64,000 bases of DNA. It comes from Halopseudomonas xinjiangensis (GTDB lineage Bacteria > Pseudomonadota > Gammaproteobacteria > Pseudomonadales > Pseudomonadaceae). Position 1 is the stretch's first letter. Every line of letters starts with the position of its first letter. Under the pieces are notes generated by a model. That model was not told where the DNA came from. It saw only the letters and a program-made list of their open reading frames with translations, and made no database searches. The stretch is from NCBI GenBank assembly GCA_011050525.1, contig DRFO01000035.1, positions 52,553-116,552 of the forward strand, written 5' to 3'. Shown here piece by piece: positions 35,678 to 44,921 of this stretch. The translations under genes were made by a program, and so were the position numbers.

Positions 35678-37096
35678 TTACACAGTCTCAGCGGCAGCTC
35701 TGCTGCCCTGGCTTGAGGCGGTAGCCGGTTCCCGCCCACCCTCCAACACAGCGCTCCGCTGGCTTGATCCAACCTTGTGGTAGTTTGCCAGCATGGCAGT
35801 GGCGCACACCACAACGAAGGTCGCCGCATTGGCCGGGATTTGCAGGTTGAAGTCAGCAAAGGAGTGGATCATCAGGGCGATGATCCCGAGAGCCGCACCA
35901 AAGCCCACACCACTTCTGTAAATAGATTTTTCCTGGCGCATGGCCTTGAACGCGTAAAACAGCGAGGTCAGTACAAAAAGCGCCAGAGGCAACATTCCCA
36001 GCACACCGTATTCGATAAAAAATTGCAGAAAGTCATTATGCGCGTGGTCATAGTGCAGCGGCACATCCCGCCCTGCGAAGCGAGGAAAAACCGCTTCGAA
36101 ACTGCCAGCACCCTGCCCTAGCAAAGGCTTTTCCAGCGCCAGCGGCAATGCGTCCGAATAAACGATGCCGCGATATTCATTAGCGCCTTCTACCACCACG
36201 CCGTCCACCACTACATCACTCATTCGCGTGCCGACAATCCTTTCCTTTAGCTGCTCCAGGCCAAAGTACTGGCTGATCACCAGGGTATCGATGACAAGTA
36301 TGCTGGCCAGCAGCAGGCAATTCCTTAACCGGTTCTGCTTGTCGATCAGTACAAAAATCCCTCCCACCAGCATCAGGCTGGCGAAAAACGCGGTATTGCC
36401 CATCCGGGAATGGCTCATGACCAAGGCAATGACCATGATCACCAGGCCCAGACGCAGACGCATCTTCGGGCCCATCAGTGTTTCAAACAATCCGGCCCAG
36501 CGAAAGCGACCTTCCGCTCGCAGAGCCATAAGCAGACCTATACCGCAGCCCATCGTGAGCTCCAGGTAGCCCGCCAAATGATTACGGTTCACATAGGTGC
36601 CCGTGGCGCTATCTATATGGAAACGCTTGGGTTCCAGCAGCAACCACTCGACCCCCGATAACGTCATCAACGTACCGTAGAAGGCCTGGGTCACGCCGCT
36701 GACGACCAGGACGCCAAGCAGTAGGGAGAGTCTCTTGCGGGTACGGAAAAGACTGATTATCAGGAGATACAACAAACAGTAGGCGAGACCCAGAAACAGG
36801 TACTGGAAGGTACTGGCACCATCCTGAGTCAATCCGAACAGCCATTGAATAGCGACCCAGCATTGCGCGCCGACGAGCAACCCAAGGGGCAGCAAGGCCT
36901 TGCGAAACCCACGACCCAACTCTGTCGGATCAAACAACTGCAGGGTCATCCAGGCCGTCCCGAGAAGACCGATTACGAGGACCAGAAAAGCCATTGACCA
37001 GTCTCGATTGCTTCCCAGCGGTATGGGTAGCCAAACCAGCAGCAGCAAAACGCCTGCCATGATCATTCGTTCGGCCAGCTGAGAATAACGCGCCAT
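35678..37096 (-). CDS. O-antigen ligase/polymerase family membrane protein
   Basis: A 472-residue inner-membrane protein with about 11-12 helices and the Wzy_C/O-antigen-ligase signature in its large periplasmic loop (HYDHAHNDFLQFFIEYG near residue 355), plus the short NRNHLAGYLELTMG motif. It could be a ligase that moves polymer to a lipid or protein acceptor, or the real Wzy of the locus. The ATG at 37096 was chosen because AAGGAA lies 8 bp upstream; the frame runs further, to 37417, but that part is low-complexity and overlaps the divergent gene. The C-terminus (about 30 residues) is polar and Ser/Ala-rich. Confidence 0.85.
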   Translation of the reverse strand: MARYSQLAERMIMAGVLLLLVWLPIPLGSNRDWSMAFLVLVIGLLGTAWMTLQLFDPTELGRGFRKALLPLGLLVGAQCWVAIQWLFGLTQDGASTFQYLFLGLAYCLLYLLIISLFRTRKRLSLLLGVLVVSGVTQAFYGTLMTLSGVEWLLLEPKRFHIDSATGTYVNRNHLAGYLELTMGCGIGLLMALRAEGRFRWAGLFETLMGPKMRLRLGLVIMVIALVMSHSRMGNTAFFASLMLVGGIFVLIDKQNRLRNCLLLASILVIDTLVISQYFGLEQLKERIVGTRMSDVVVDGVVVEGANEYRGIVYSDALPLALEKPLLGQGAGSFEAVFPRFAGRDVPLHYDHAHNDFLQFFIEYGVLGMLPLALFVLTSLFYAFKAMRQEKSIYRSGVGFGAALGIIALMIHSFADFNLQIPANAATFVVVCATAMLANYHKVGSSQRSAVLEGGREPATASSQGSRAAAETV

Positions 37097-37331
37097 CGAA
37101 GGGCTTCCTTGCATGGGTTGCAACATCAGAATACACCCGCCGGTTGCTGCAAATTCAGCGTTTCGTCCGGCCAGCCTGATTGTCCGGTTTTTGATCACGT
37201 GGGGCAATGCCAACTCGTCCGTCCGCCGGCCTTTATCTGTCGTCTTTACCCGCGCCGACCCGGTTACTACAATGTTGTTTCCGTTCATGCCTGGCCAACG
37301 CGCCGAGCGCTCGTCATCAGAGGAAGCTCGA

Positions 37332-39233
37332 ATGCAGGTTGAGCTGTTAGAGATCCGTAACCATCTCGCCCGTTTCCCTCCATTTGACACGCTCGACGAA
37401 GACGTGCTCGACGGCATCGCCAGCCAGATCGAAATCAGCTACTTCAGGGCCGGCACCCAGATCCTCGAATTCGAAGAAGACATCAGCGAGCTGCACTATG
37501 TACGCAGCGGCGCTGTGGAAATCTATCGGCGCAACGGCGAGCTTTACAATCGCCTGACCGAGGGCGATATTTTTGGCCACTTCGGCCTGTTGCGCACGCG
37601 CAAGGTGCGCTTTCCAGCGAAGGCGATTGAAGACAGCCTGATCTATCTGATTCCGGATGCTGTTTTCACCCGGCTCTGCGAAAGCCACGACGATTTCGCC
37701 GATTTCGTTGAGGCTGAAGGGCTATCTCGACTCCAGACGGCCGTCGAACGGCAAACCAAATCCAACGAACTGTCGAAGATCAAGGTGCGTAAACTGATCT
37801 CGCGTTTACCGGTCACAACATTCTCGAATGCGACCATTCAGGAAGCAGCGCAAATCATGACCAGTCAGAGCGTGTCCTCGCTGCTGATAATGGATCCGAA
37901 CGCGCCCTCCTACGAACCGTTTTCCGGCCCTCAACCGGGCATGACGGGCATCCTGACAGATCGGGACTTCCGCACCCGCATGGTAGCAGAAGGCCTGCCA
38001 GCGCAGACGCTGGTGAGCGAGGTGATGTCGCCAAACCCCATTACTGTTCAGGCTGACGATACGGTATTCGAGGCCATGCTGTGCATGTTGCGCAACAATA
38101 TTCACCATCTACCCGTACTCCACCGGCACAGGCCGATCGGCGTCATCAATCTGTCCGACATCATCAAGTACGAATCGCAGAGCAGCCTGTATCTGGTCAA
38201 CAGCATTTTCAACAAACAGAGCATCGCCGGCTTGGCCGCGCTGCTACCGGACGTACGAGCCACGTACCTGCGCATGGTCCAGGACGAGGCCAGCGCGCAG
38301 ATGATAGGCGGAGCGATCTCTAGTATCGGGCGCAACTTCTCGCAGCGACTGCTCGAATTGGCCGAGCAGGAACTCGGTCCGCCGCCGGTTCCCTATTGCT
38401 TCATGGCGCTCGGCTCCATGGCCCGAGACGAGCAACTGGTGGTCACAGATCAGGACAATGCGCTCATTCTGGATGACAGCTTCGTCCCGGAGCAGCATGA
38501 TGACTATTTCTTGCAACTGGCTACCCTGGTCAGCGATGGATTGGCGGCGTGCGGCTATACTTATTGCAAGGGCGGGATCATGGCGACTAACCCCAAGTGG
38601 CGTCAGCCATTGCGAGTATGGAAAAACTATTTCAGTCAGTGGATAAAGCAACCGAACCCGGAGACGCTACTCAATGCCTGCATCTTCTTCGACCTCGATA
38701 GCGTGCATGGCGAAGCCTCGCTGGTCGACAGCCTCCGCAATCTGCTTGTCGATGAAGCCAGCCGAAACGAGCCGTTTCTAGCCAGCCTGGCGCGCAACGC
38801 CTTGAATCGGACGCCGCCGCTGGGATTTTTTCGGACCTTCGTTATGGAAAAGGATGGTGAGCAGAATAATGTGATCAACCTGAAAAGACGCGGTACCGCC
38901 CCCCTGACGGATCTGATACGAGTGCACGCCTTGGCGTGTGGCTCCAAGGCGCAGAATTCATACGACCGCCTGGACGCCATTGCCGCGACTAAACTGATGC
39001 CCCCTGAAGCGCTGGTCCGGTTGCGCTACGCACTGGAATTTCTCTCCATCGTACGGATACGCCATCAGGCGGCCGATCTGGAGATGGGCCGCGAACCCGA
39101 TAACAACATAGAGCCTGAGAAGGTTCCGCCAGCGGAGCGGCACAACCTGAAAGAAGCTTTTCAAGTGCTCAGCAATGCGCAGAAATTCCTGCGCTACCGC
39201 TATCCGAGCCTGCAATCGTCCCGGACACTATGA
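37332..39233 (+). CDS. cNMP-binding / CBS / DUF294 nucleotidyltransferase-like signalling protein
   Basis: A 633-residue cytosolic protein of four parts: a cyclic-nucleotide-binding-like domain (residues 10-140, with GDIFGHFGLLRTRKVRF), two CBS domains (150-290, with TDRDFRTRMVAEGL and HHLPVLHRHRPIGVINLSDI), a DUF294 nucleotidyltransferase domain with the acidic site ALGSMARDEQLVVTDQDNAL, and its C-terminal helical partner. The architecture resembles GlnD-type sensors of adenine nucleotides, but the target is unknown. GAGGAA precedes the ATG at 37332; the frame upstream to 37113 is in the divergent promoter region. Its stop overlaps the exonuclease gene by 4 bp. Confidence 0.88.
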   Translation: MQVELLEIRNHLARFPPFDTLDEDVLDGIASQIEISYFRAGTQILEFEEDISELHYVRSGAVEIYRRNGELYNRLTEGDIFGHFGLLRTRKVRFPAKAIEDSLIYLIPDAVFTRLCESHDDFADFVEAEGLSRLQTAVERQTKSNELSKIKVRKLISRLPVTTFSNATIQEAAQIMTSQSVSSLLIMDPNAPSYEPFSGPQPGMTGILTDRDFRTRMVAEGLPAQTLVSEVMSPNPITVQADDTVFEAMLCMLRNNIHHLPVLHRHRPIGVINLSDIIKYESQSSLYLVNSIFNKQSIAGLAALLPDVRATYLRMVQDEASAQMIGGAISSIGRNFSQRLLELAEQELGPPPVPYCFMALGSMARDEQLVVTDQDNALILDDSFVPEQHDDYFLQLATLVSDGLAACGYTYCKGGIMATNPKWRQPLRVWKNYFSQWIKQPNPETLLNACIFFDLDSVHGEASLVDSLRNLLVDEASRNEPFLASLARNALNRTPPLGFFRTFVMEKDGEQNNVINLKRRGTAPLTDLIRVHALACGSKAQNSYDRLDAIAATKLMPPEALVRLRYALEFLSIVRIRHQAADLEMGREPDNNIEPEKVPPAERHNLKEAFQVLSNAQKFLRYRYPSLQSSRTL

Positions 39234-39946
39234 CTGGTCCGCTCGCGGGCGGCGTGCTCGACTGGCAACAGCATTTTGCAAGCCTCGCTGCAAACACCAG
39301 CAACGGGTATCTGGCCGCGTATTACGCTGCGGGCATGGTTTCGAGCGATACGCCGATTTCCCAAGTACCCATGGCCGCCCTGGACATCGAAACCACCGGC
39401 CTGGATTCCCGGCACGACGCCATCGTAAGTGTGGGCATGGTGCCCTTCTCCCTTGCCCGCATCCGATGCCAGGATGCGTTTTATCAGGTCATCAATCCGC
39501 TCTCCGAGCTCAACGCCGGCTCGATTGCCTTCCACCGGATAACGCACTCGGAGGTCGATGAAGCGCCCGCGCTTGACCGTCTGATTCCCGAACTGCTACG
39601 AGCCATGGCGGGACGCGTCATCGTGGTTCATTATCGCCATATCGAACGGGAGTTTTTGAATGCGGCGTTCCGTCATTATCTAAACGATGGGTTTCAGTTT
39701 CCGGTCATTGACACGATGGAGATCGAAGCCGGCCTGCATCCTCGCCAGCGAGCAGGCTGGCGAAGATGGTTTACTCGTGAAAACACGGAATCCATTCGGC
39801 TGGGCGACAGCCGGACGCGTTATGGGCTGCCGCACTACCAATCGCACCACGCGCTTACCGATGCGCTCGCGACGGCAGAACTGTTGCAAGCCCAGATTGC
39901 GACGCACTTTTCAGCTGATATGGCTGTCGGCGACCTCTGGAAATAA
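39230..39946 (+). CDS. DnaQ-like 3'-5' exonuclease
   Basis: A 238-residue DEDDh exonuclease. The four motifs are visible: LDIETTGL near residue 50, FHRITHSEVDEAP, VVHYRHIEREFLN and the HHALTDALATAE ending with the catalytic His and Asp. A 35-residue helical N-terminus precedes the fold. It overlaps the DUF294-protein stop codon (ATGA), so the two are co-translated, a pairing common in pseudomonads and often near acetate genes. Its substrate (RNA or DNA, single-strand) cannot be told from the sequence. Confidence 0.9.
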   Translation: MTGPLAGGVLDWQQHFASLAANTSNGYLAAYYAAGMVSSDTPISQVPMAALDIETTGLDSRHDAIVSVGMVPFSLARIRCQDAFYQVINPLSELNAGSIAFHRITHSEVDEAPALDRLIPELLRAMAGRVIVVHYRHIEREFLNAAFRHYLNDGFQFPVIDTMEIEAGLHPRQRAGWRRWFTRENTESIRLGDSRTRYGLPHYQSHHALTDALATAELLQAQIATHFSADMAVGDLWK

Positions 39947-39951
39947 CAGGC

Positions 39952-41616
39952 TCAGCGGGGCTCGGACCGCAGACCCTTGATGATAGCTATGCAGCCCACC
40001 AGCAGCACCACTGTGAACGGCAACCCAGTCGAGACCGCCATTGCCTGCAGCGCAGTCAAACCGCCACCAAGCAACAGCGCTATCGCAATAACCCCTTCTA
40101 TCACTACCCAGAACACGCGCTGTGGCACCGGCGCGTTGACCTTGCCACCCGCGGTTATCGTATCAATGACCAGTGATCCTGAATCAGAGGAGGTGATGAA
40201 GAAAACGATGACCAGAATGATTCCGATGAATGATGTTATTGCCGCCAGCGGCAATTCCCCGAGCATCACGAAAAGCTGTAATTCGAGCGCGGCATCCTGC
40301 ACGCCGGTGAAGCCCTCACCCACCAATTGGCCGATGCCCGTGCCGCCAAAAGCGGTCATCCACAGCACTGATACCAGAGTGGGCACCAGCAGCACGGCTA
40401 TCAGAAATTCGCGTACGGTTCGACCGCGGCTTACCCGTGCGATGAACATGCCGACAAAAGGCGACCAGCTGATCCACCAAGCCCAGTAGAAGGCCGTCCA
40501 GCCCTGGCTGAAGTTGGCATCTTCGCGTCCGATGGGATTGGACAGAGCAGGCAGGTGCGTCAGGTAGGAGCCGAGATTGCTGAAGAAGCCGGTAAGAATT
40601 GCCAACGTGGGGCCGACTACAATAATGAACGACAACAATAAGATGGCGAGCCCCATGTTCAGTTGGGATAACCGTTTGACGCCTTTTTCCAAGCCAGCCA
40701 GGACGGAAAGCAGCGCAATCGCTGTGATCCCGACGATCAGCAATACCTTGCTGGTATTGCTTGAAGTGATATTAAACAGATAATCGAGTCCACCGGCTGC
40801 CTGCTCGGCGCCCAGCCCCAGCGAGGTAGCCAAACCGAACAGGGTCGCAAAAACGGCTAGAATATCGATGACGTGGCCCGGCCAACCCCATACCCGCTCC
40901 CCCAGAATAGGGTAGAAAATAGAGCGGATGCTCATCGGCAGGCCTTTGTTATAAGAGAACAATGCCAGAGCCAGCGCCACGATCGCATAGATAGCCCAGG
41001 GATGCAGACCCCAGTGGAAAATCGTAGCCGCCATACCCAGGCTTGCTGCTGCCTGCGCATCCCCTGCCGCGCCTCCCAGCGGAGCCCAATCGGTACGAAC
41101 GCCTTCACTGATCTCGGTGCCACCCAGAGCGGCCGAAAAATGTGACATCGGCTCAGACACGCCGTAAAACATCAGGCCGATGCCCATTCCCGCCGCGAAC
41201 AGCATGGAAAACCAGCCAAGATAGGTGTGGTCGGCGACGGCGTCTTTGCCGCCAAGACGTACCTTGCCCAGTGGCGAGACGATGAGGAACAGACATAACA
41301 GGACGAATATGTTGGCAGCGCCGAGAAAGAACCAGGACAGGTTTGCTGTCAACCAGTCGCGAGTGGCGGCGAACAGTGGCGCTACTTCGTTCTGCAGCGC
41401 CAGAGTGAGGACAACGAACAGCATGATCGTCAGGGCAGAGATACTGAAAACCTTGCCGTGAATATCCAACGCAAACAGGAATTGGCCTTTTACGTTGTCC
41501 TGACCGATCACGTAATCCGTATCGATCAGGCTGGTCTCTCCGCTTGGCGCGGGAATGCCATCCGGCCGAGACGGGGGGTGGATAACGTCTGGCTTTGAAG
41601 AGGCATGGTTTTCCAT
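39952..41616 (-). CDS. BCCT-family transporter (betaine/choline/carnitine)
   Basis: A 554-residue inner-membrane transporter with 12 helices, moving betaine, choline or another quaternary ammonium compound with sodium or protons, usually for osmoprotection. The family signature is clear: MGIGLMFYGVSEPMSHF near residue 145, then GWTAFYWAWWISWSPFVGMF with IARVSRGRTVREFL near 375. The hydrophilic N-terminus is about 80 residues. The ATG at 41616 has GGAG eight bases upstream; the frame runs on to 41757 without support. It ends 5 bp from the exonuclease gene, tail to tail. Confidence 0.93.
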   Translation of the reverse strand: MENHASSKPDVIHPPSRPDGIPAPSGETSLIDTDYVIGQDNVKGQFLFALDIHGKVFSISALTIMLFVVLTLALQNEVAPLFAATRDWLTANLSWFFLGAANIFVLLCLFLIVSPLGKVRLGGKDAVADHTYLGWFSMLFAAGMGIGLMFYGVSEPMSHFSAALGGTEISEGVRTDWAPLGGAAGDAQAAASLGMAATIFHWGLHPWAIYAIVALALALFSYNKGLPMSIRSIFYPILGERVWGWPGHVIDILAVFATLFGLATSLGLGAEQAAGGLDYLFNITSSNTSKVLLIVGITAIALLSVLAGLEKGVKRLSQLNMGLAILLLSFIIVVGPTLAILTGFFSNLGSYLTHLPALSNPIGREDANFSQGWTAFYWAWWISWSPFVGMFIARVSRGRTVREFLIAVLLVPTLVSVLWMTAFGGTGIGQLVGEGFTGVQDAALELQLFVMLGELPLAAITSFIGIILVIVFFITSSDSGSLVIDTITAGGKVNAPVPQRVFWVVIEGVIAIALLLGGGLTALQAMAVSTGLPFTVVLLVGCIAIIKGLRSEPR

Positions 41617-41810
41617 AAAAACTGCTCCTTGATCCGGACCGCTACGTTGCGACCCGTTGTATGCCGCCTGCGAGCCGAGATTGTCGATACAGTAAGCAGG
41701 AAAAGCTGACGATGTCAGCCATTGAGACAAAAGCCTCCAGCTGATTAGTTTTATCAATCAAGGGGCAACCATAGCCACTAAACGCAGATCGATCAAGCAA
41801 CGCCAAGGGG

Positions 41811-42005
41811 TTAGCGTTCTGGGGTCGACTTCAATATGGCCAGCACAGAGGGTATGGACATTCCGTATTGGTCCATCAACCGCTTCAGCTCATTGCTGAA
41901 ATCGAGTTCTTCCTGTAAGCCAACGGTCTGTTTTATATTTTCAAGTTGAGACAGCTGCTCAGCAAGCTTACGCTCGGCTGCGCGGAATTCCGCAAGTTTG
42001 GTCAT
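41811..42005 (-). CDS. truncated MvaT/H-NS-family protein: oligomerisation domain only
   Basis: A 64-residue protein matching the N-terminal dimerisation half of pseudomonad MvaT: LAEFRAAERKLAEQLSQLEN aligns with the MvaT start, then LQEELDFSNELKRLMDQYG and SIPSVLAILKS. Full MvaT proteins are about 120 residues and carry a C-terminal AT-rich-DNA-binding domain with a Gly-rich core; here the frame ends at residue 64 and no DNA-binding part is found in any frame of the next 150 bp. Such short forms can poison H-NS-type filaments (known for H-NST and some phage proteins). It may equally be a gene remnant. The start has only a weak CAGG site. Confidence 0.7.
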   Translation of the reverse strand: MTKLAEFRAAERKLAEQLSQLENIKQTVGLQEELDFSNELKRLMDQYGMSIPSVLAILKSTPER

Positions 42006-42071
42006 ACGCGGCCTGGGTCAATGATTTTTGATGGGTGAATTCTACACCAAAGCAAAACGGGATAGACCGCG

Positions 42072-43859
42072 ATGCGATCAGAAGCTAGCCTCAGAATAAT
42101 GAAAACATTGTTCAATAGCCCACGAACCATCCGCTCTCGTCCAGCAACATATCTCACGGCCGCGTTATTACTATCACTGCTCAGCGCGTGTTCCGGCAGC
42201 GACCCCGCCTCGCCTTCCGGTACCGCTCAACCAGCTGCGCTGCGCTCGGCGGACCGATTCATGGTTTCCGCCGCCCATCCTCAAGCCGTAGAGGCAGGCC
42301 TGGCGGTGCTGCGAAGGGGCGGCCACGCGGTAGATGCGGCGGTGGCCATACAAATGGTTTTGGGCTTTATCGAAGCGCCTGAAACGGGCCTTGGCGGTGG
42401 CGGTTTCCTGTTGCTGCATGATGCTGAAAGCGGCAATACGCTGATGTACGACGGTAGAGAAACTGCGCCAGCGGCAGCCGAACCAGACCGATTCCAGCTA
42501 TTCGGCATGAACTACCCACTGGCCATTGCCATACCCAGTGGTTCCGCCGTAGGGGTGCCCGGCCTGGTCGCCATGCTGGGACAGGCGCACCGCGAACAGG
42601 GGCGTCTTAGCTGGAACTCGCTGTTGCAGCCGGCCATCGCCCTGGCAGAAAACGGCTTGCCCATGCCGCCCCGACTGCAACGACAGATCGAGGCAGACTG
42701 GTCGCTTCGGCTATTCGCCGATACACGAGACTATTTCCGTCAGCAAGCCGCCCTGGACACACCCACGCTGCGCAATCCGGCGTACGCCAACACGTTGCGC
42801 CACCTCGCGCAGAATGGGCCTCAGGCGTTCTACAACGGCCCCATTGCAAACGGAATCGTACAGCGGGTCAACGCAGCGCGATGGGGCGCTGCAGACATGA
42901 CCGAAGAGGACCTTGCAAATTACCAGTCGATACGCCGCGAGTCCGTCTGCGCGCCCTACCGTGAATGGACGCTATGTGGCGCGCCGCCGCCGTCCTCCGG
43001 CGGCATTACCGTACTGCAGATTCTAGGCATGCTGGAGCAGTTCCCCGTTGCGGAGATGGATCCAACTGCCGCAACGACCCAACATCTGATTGCCGAAGCC
43101 AGCCGACTGGCCTTTGCTGATCGCAATCACTACATTGGCGACCCCGCTTTCGTCGACATACCGGTTGCAGGTTTGCTAGATCCGGACTATCTGCAACAAC
43201 GCTCCCAGCTGATAGACCCCACCAAGGCAATGGCGGTGGCCAGACCTGGAGAGCCCGGAGTGCGGGCAGAAATCGTCGAGCTGCATCCGGATACCGAACC
43301 GGGCGGGCACGGCACCTCACATTTCAGCGTCGTGGATGCCGAAGGCAATCTGGTTGCCCTGACCAGCTCCAACGAGGCTCCATTTGGCAGTCGCATGCTT
43401 ACCCAGGGTTTTGTTCTGAATAATCAACTGACCGACTTCACCTTTGATCCGATACAGGATGGCCAATTGGATCCGAACGCCGTGCAACCCGGCAAACGTC
43501 CCCGCAGTTCAATGTCGCCATTCATTGTGCTGGATGCGCAGGGTCAGCCCCGGCTGATTATCGGTTCACGCGGCGGCAGTCGAATCATAGGTTACGTGTT
43601 GAAAAGCCTGATCGGCGTACTTGACTGGAAAATGGACATTCAAGACGCCATAGCCCTGCCAAATATGGTTGAACGGGGCCGCGGCATCGAGCTGGAGGCG
43701 GATACGCCGCTGGCCTCGCTGGAAGCAGAACTCACCGCCATGGGCCATGAAGTGAGCGTTGTTCCCATGACCAGCGGGCTGCACGCTATCGAGCGCGTTG
43801 ACGGGAAATGGCGTGGTGGCGCAGACCCAAGACTGGACGGCAGGGCTCGAGGACACTGA
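42072..43859 (+). CDS. ggt: gamma-glutamyltransferase, lipoprotein-type
   Basis: A 595-residue Ntn-hydrolase that transfers or hydrolyses the gamma-glutamyl group of glutathione and similar compounds, here exported: a hydrophobic segment ends in LLSACS, a lipobox, so it should be anchored by lipid outside the cytosol. The self-cleavage site is GHGTSHFSVVDAEGN (Thr near residue 417, then Ser in place of the more usual second Thr). The AVDAAVAIQMVLGFIEA and RPRSSMSPFIV motifs are typical. The start may be 42072 or the internal ATG at 42099, neither with a strong ribosome-binding site. It is followed 57 bp later by the amidoligase pair. Confidence 0.92.
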   Translation: MRSEASLRIMKTLFNSPRTIRSRPATYLTAALLLSLLSACSGSDPASPSGTAQPAALRSADRFMVSAAHPQAVEAGLAVLRRGGHAVDAAVAIQMVLGFIEAPETGLGGGGFLLLHDAESGNTLMYDGRETAPAAAEPDRFQLFGMNYPLAIAIPSGSAVGVPGLVAMLGQAHREQGRLSWNSLLQPAIALAENGLPMPPRLQRQIEADWSLRLFADTRDYFRQQAALDTPTLRNPAYANTLRHLAQNGPQAFYNGPIANGIVQRVNAARWGAADMTEEDLANYQSIRRESVCAPYREWTLCGAPPPSSGGITVLQILGMLEQFPVAEMDPTAATTQHLIAEASRLAFADRNHYIGDPAFVDIPVAGLLDPDYLQQRSQLIDPTKAMAVARPGEPGVRAEIVELHPDTEPGGHGTSHFSVVDAEGNLVALTSSNEAPFGSRMLTQGFVLNNQLTDFTFDPIQDGQLDPNAVQPGKRPRSSMSPFIVLDAQGQPRLIIGSRGGSRIIGYVLKSLIGVLDWKMDIQDAIALPNMVERGRGIELEADTPLASLEAELTAMGHEVSVVPMTSGLHAIERVDGKWRGGADPRLDGRARGH

Positions 43860-43916
43860 AGCCAGTTCTGCTGTCCCATGGTAGGCTGAATCATATTTAC
43901 CTAGGCGGAGAACAGC

Positions 43917-44921
43917 ATGACCGACTCGGACACAGGCTTTATGTTGCCGCCCTGGCAGTACAATGCCGAAGGCAAAATACGCCGGGTAGGCGTGGAACTG
44001 GAAATGAACGGCCTGGACATCAACCGGCTGGCCGACGTGGCAGCGCAATTTCTGGATTGCGAGGTCGAAAAGACCAGCCGCTACGAGCGCACCCTGCGGG
44101 GCGATCCGGCTGGTGACTGGGTAGTTGAACTGGATTTCCGTTTGCTCAAGGAGCTGGGGAGGGAAACCCGGGCAAAGAACGATCTGGGCGATGAGCTCAT
44201 GACCTCAGCTGAAGAGCTGCTCAAATGGGTGGCCGACAGCTTGGTTCCCCTTGAACTGGTAAGCCCGCCCTTGCCTATGGATCGGCTGGGTGACGTGAAT
44301 GGCTTGATCGTGAAACTACGAGAAGCCGGCGCCAAGGGCACCGCGGATCGGATGACCAATGCCTTCGGCATGCAATTCAACCCGGAGGTGCCAAACCAGC
44401 AATCCGAAACCATCGCTGCGTATCTCAAAGCTTTCTTCTGCCTCTATGACTGGATCCATGCCCGGGCAAATATCAACATGACCCGCCGTTTGACCTCCTA
44501 CATCGATCCTTTTCCTTCCTCCTACGTTCGATATATGGTCAATGCTGCCTATTGGCCCGATATGCCGACGCTGATCAATGATTACCTGAAGGCCAATCCG
44601 ACCCGCAACCGGGCGCTGGATATGTTGCCGTTGTTCAAGCATCTGGATCCCCAGCGCGTCGCTGCAACAACCGGCGACAAGCTCATCAAGTCTCGCCCGA
44701 CCTTCCATTACCGGCTTCCCGACTGCCGCATCGATCAGCCCGGCTGGGGGCTGGATGTTGCCTGGGCCGATTGGCTGGAAGTGGAGCGTCTGGCTGCCGA
44801 TCCTCAGCGTCTGGAGGCCTGTTGCAGGGCTTATTGCGCCCATCTGGACCACACCCTCGGAAGGTTGTTGGGCAGTTGGGAAGACGAGACGCGGAAGAAC
44901 TGGTTAAGCGACTCTAGATGA
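43917..44921 (+). CDS. amidoligase-family protein (COOH-NH2 ligase)
   Basis: A 334-residue cytosolic protein of the amidoligase_2 family, which has a glutamine-synthetase-like fold and joins a carboxylate to an amine using ATP. The N-terminus holds the characteristic VGVELEMNGL strand near residue 25, the acidic residues of the fold (WVVELDFRLLKELG) and a VSPPLPMDRLGDV loop; NAFGMQFNPEVPNQQ is the central His/Asn-type motif region. The next gene overlaps it by 4 bp (ATGA) and encodes a class-I amidotransferase-like hydrolase, the neighbourhood described by Iyer and colleagues for this family. Substrates are unknown. Confidence 0.85.
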   Translation: MTDSDTGFMLPPWQYNAEGKIRRVGVELEMNGLDINRLADVAAQFLDCEVEKTSRYERTLRGDPAGDWVVELDFRLLKELGRETRAKNDLGDELMTSAEELLKWVADSLVPLELVSPPLPMDRLGDVNGLIVKLREAGAKGTADRMTNAFGMQFNPEVPNQQSETIAAYLKAFFCLYDWIHARANINMTRRLTSYIDPFPSSYVRYMVNAAYWPDMPTLINDYLKANPTRNRALDMLPLFKHLDPQRVAATTGDKLIKSRPTFHYRLPDCRIDQPGWGLDVAWADWLEVERLAADPQRLEACCRAYCAHLDHTLGRLLGSWEDETRKNWLSDSR

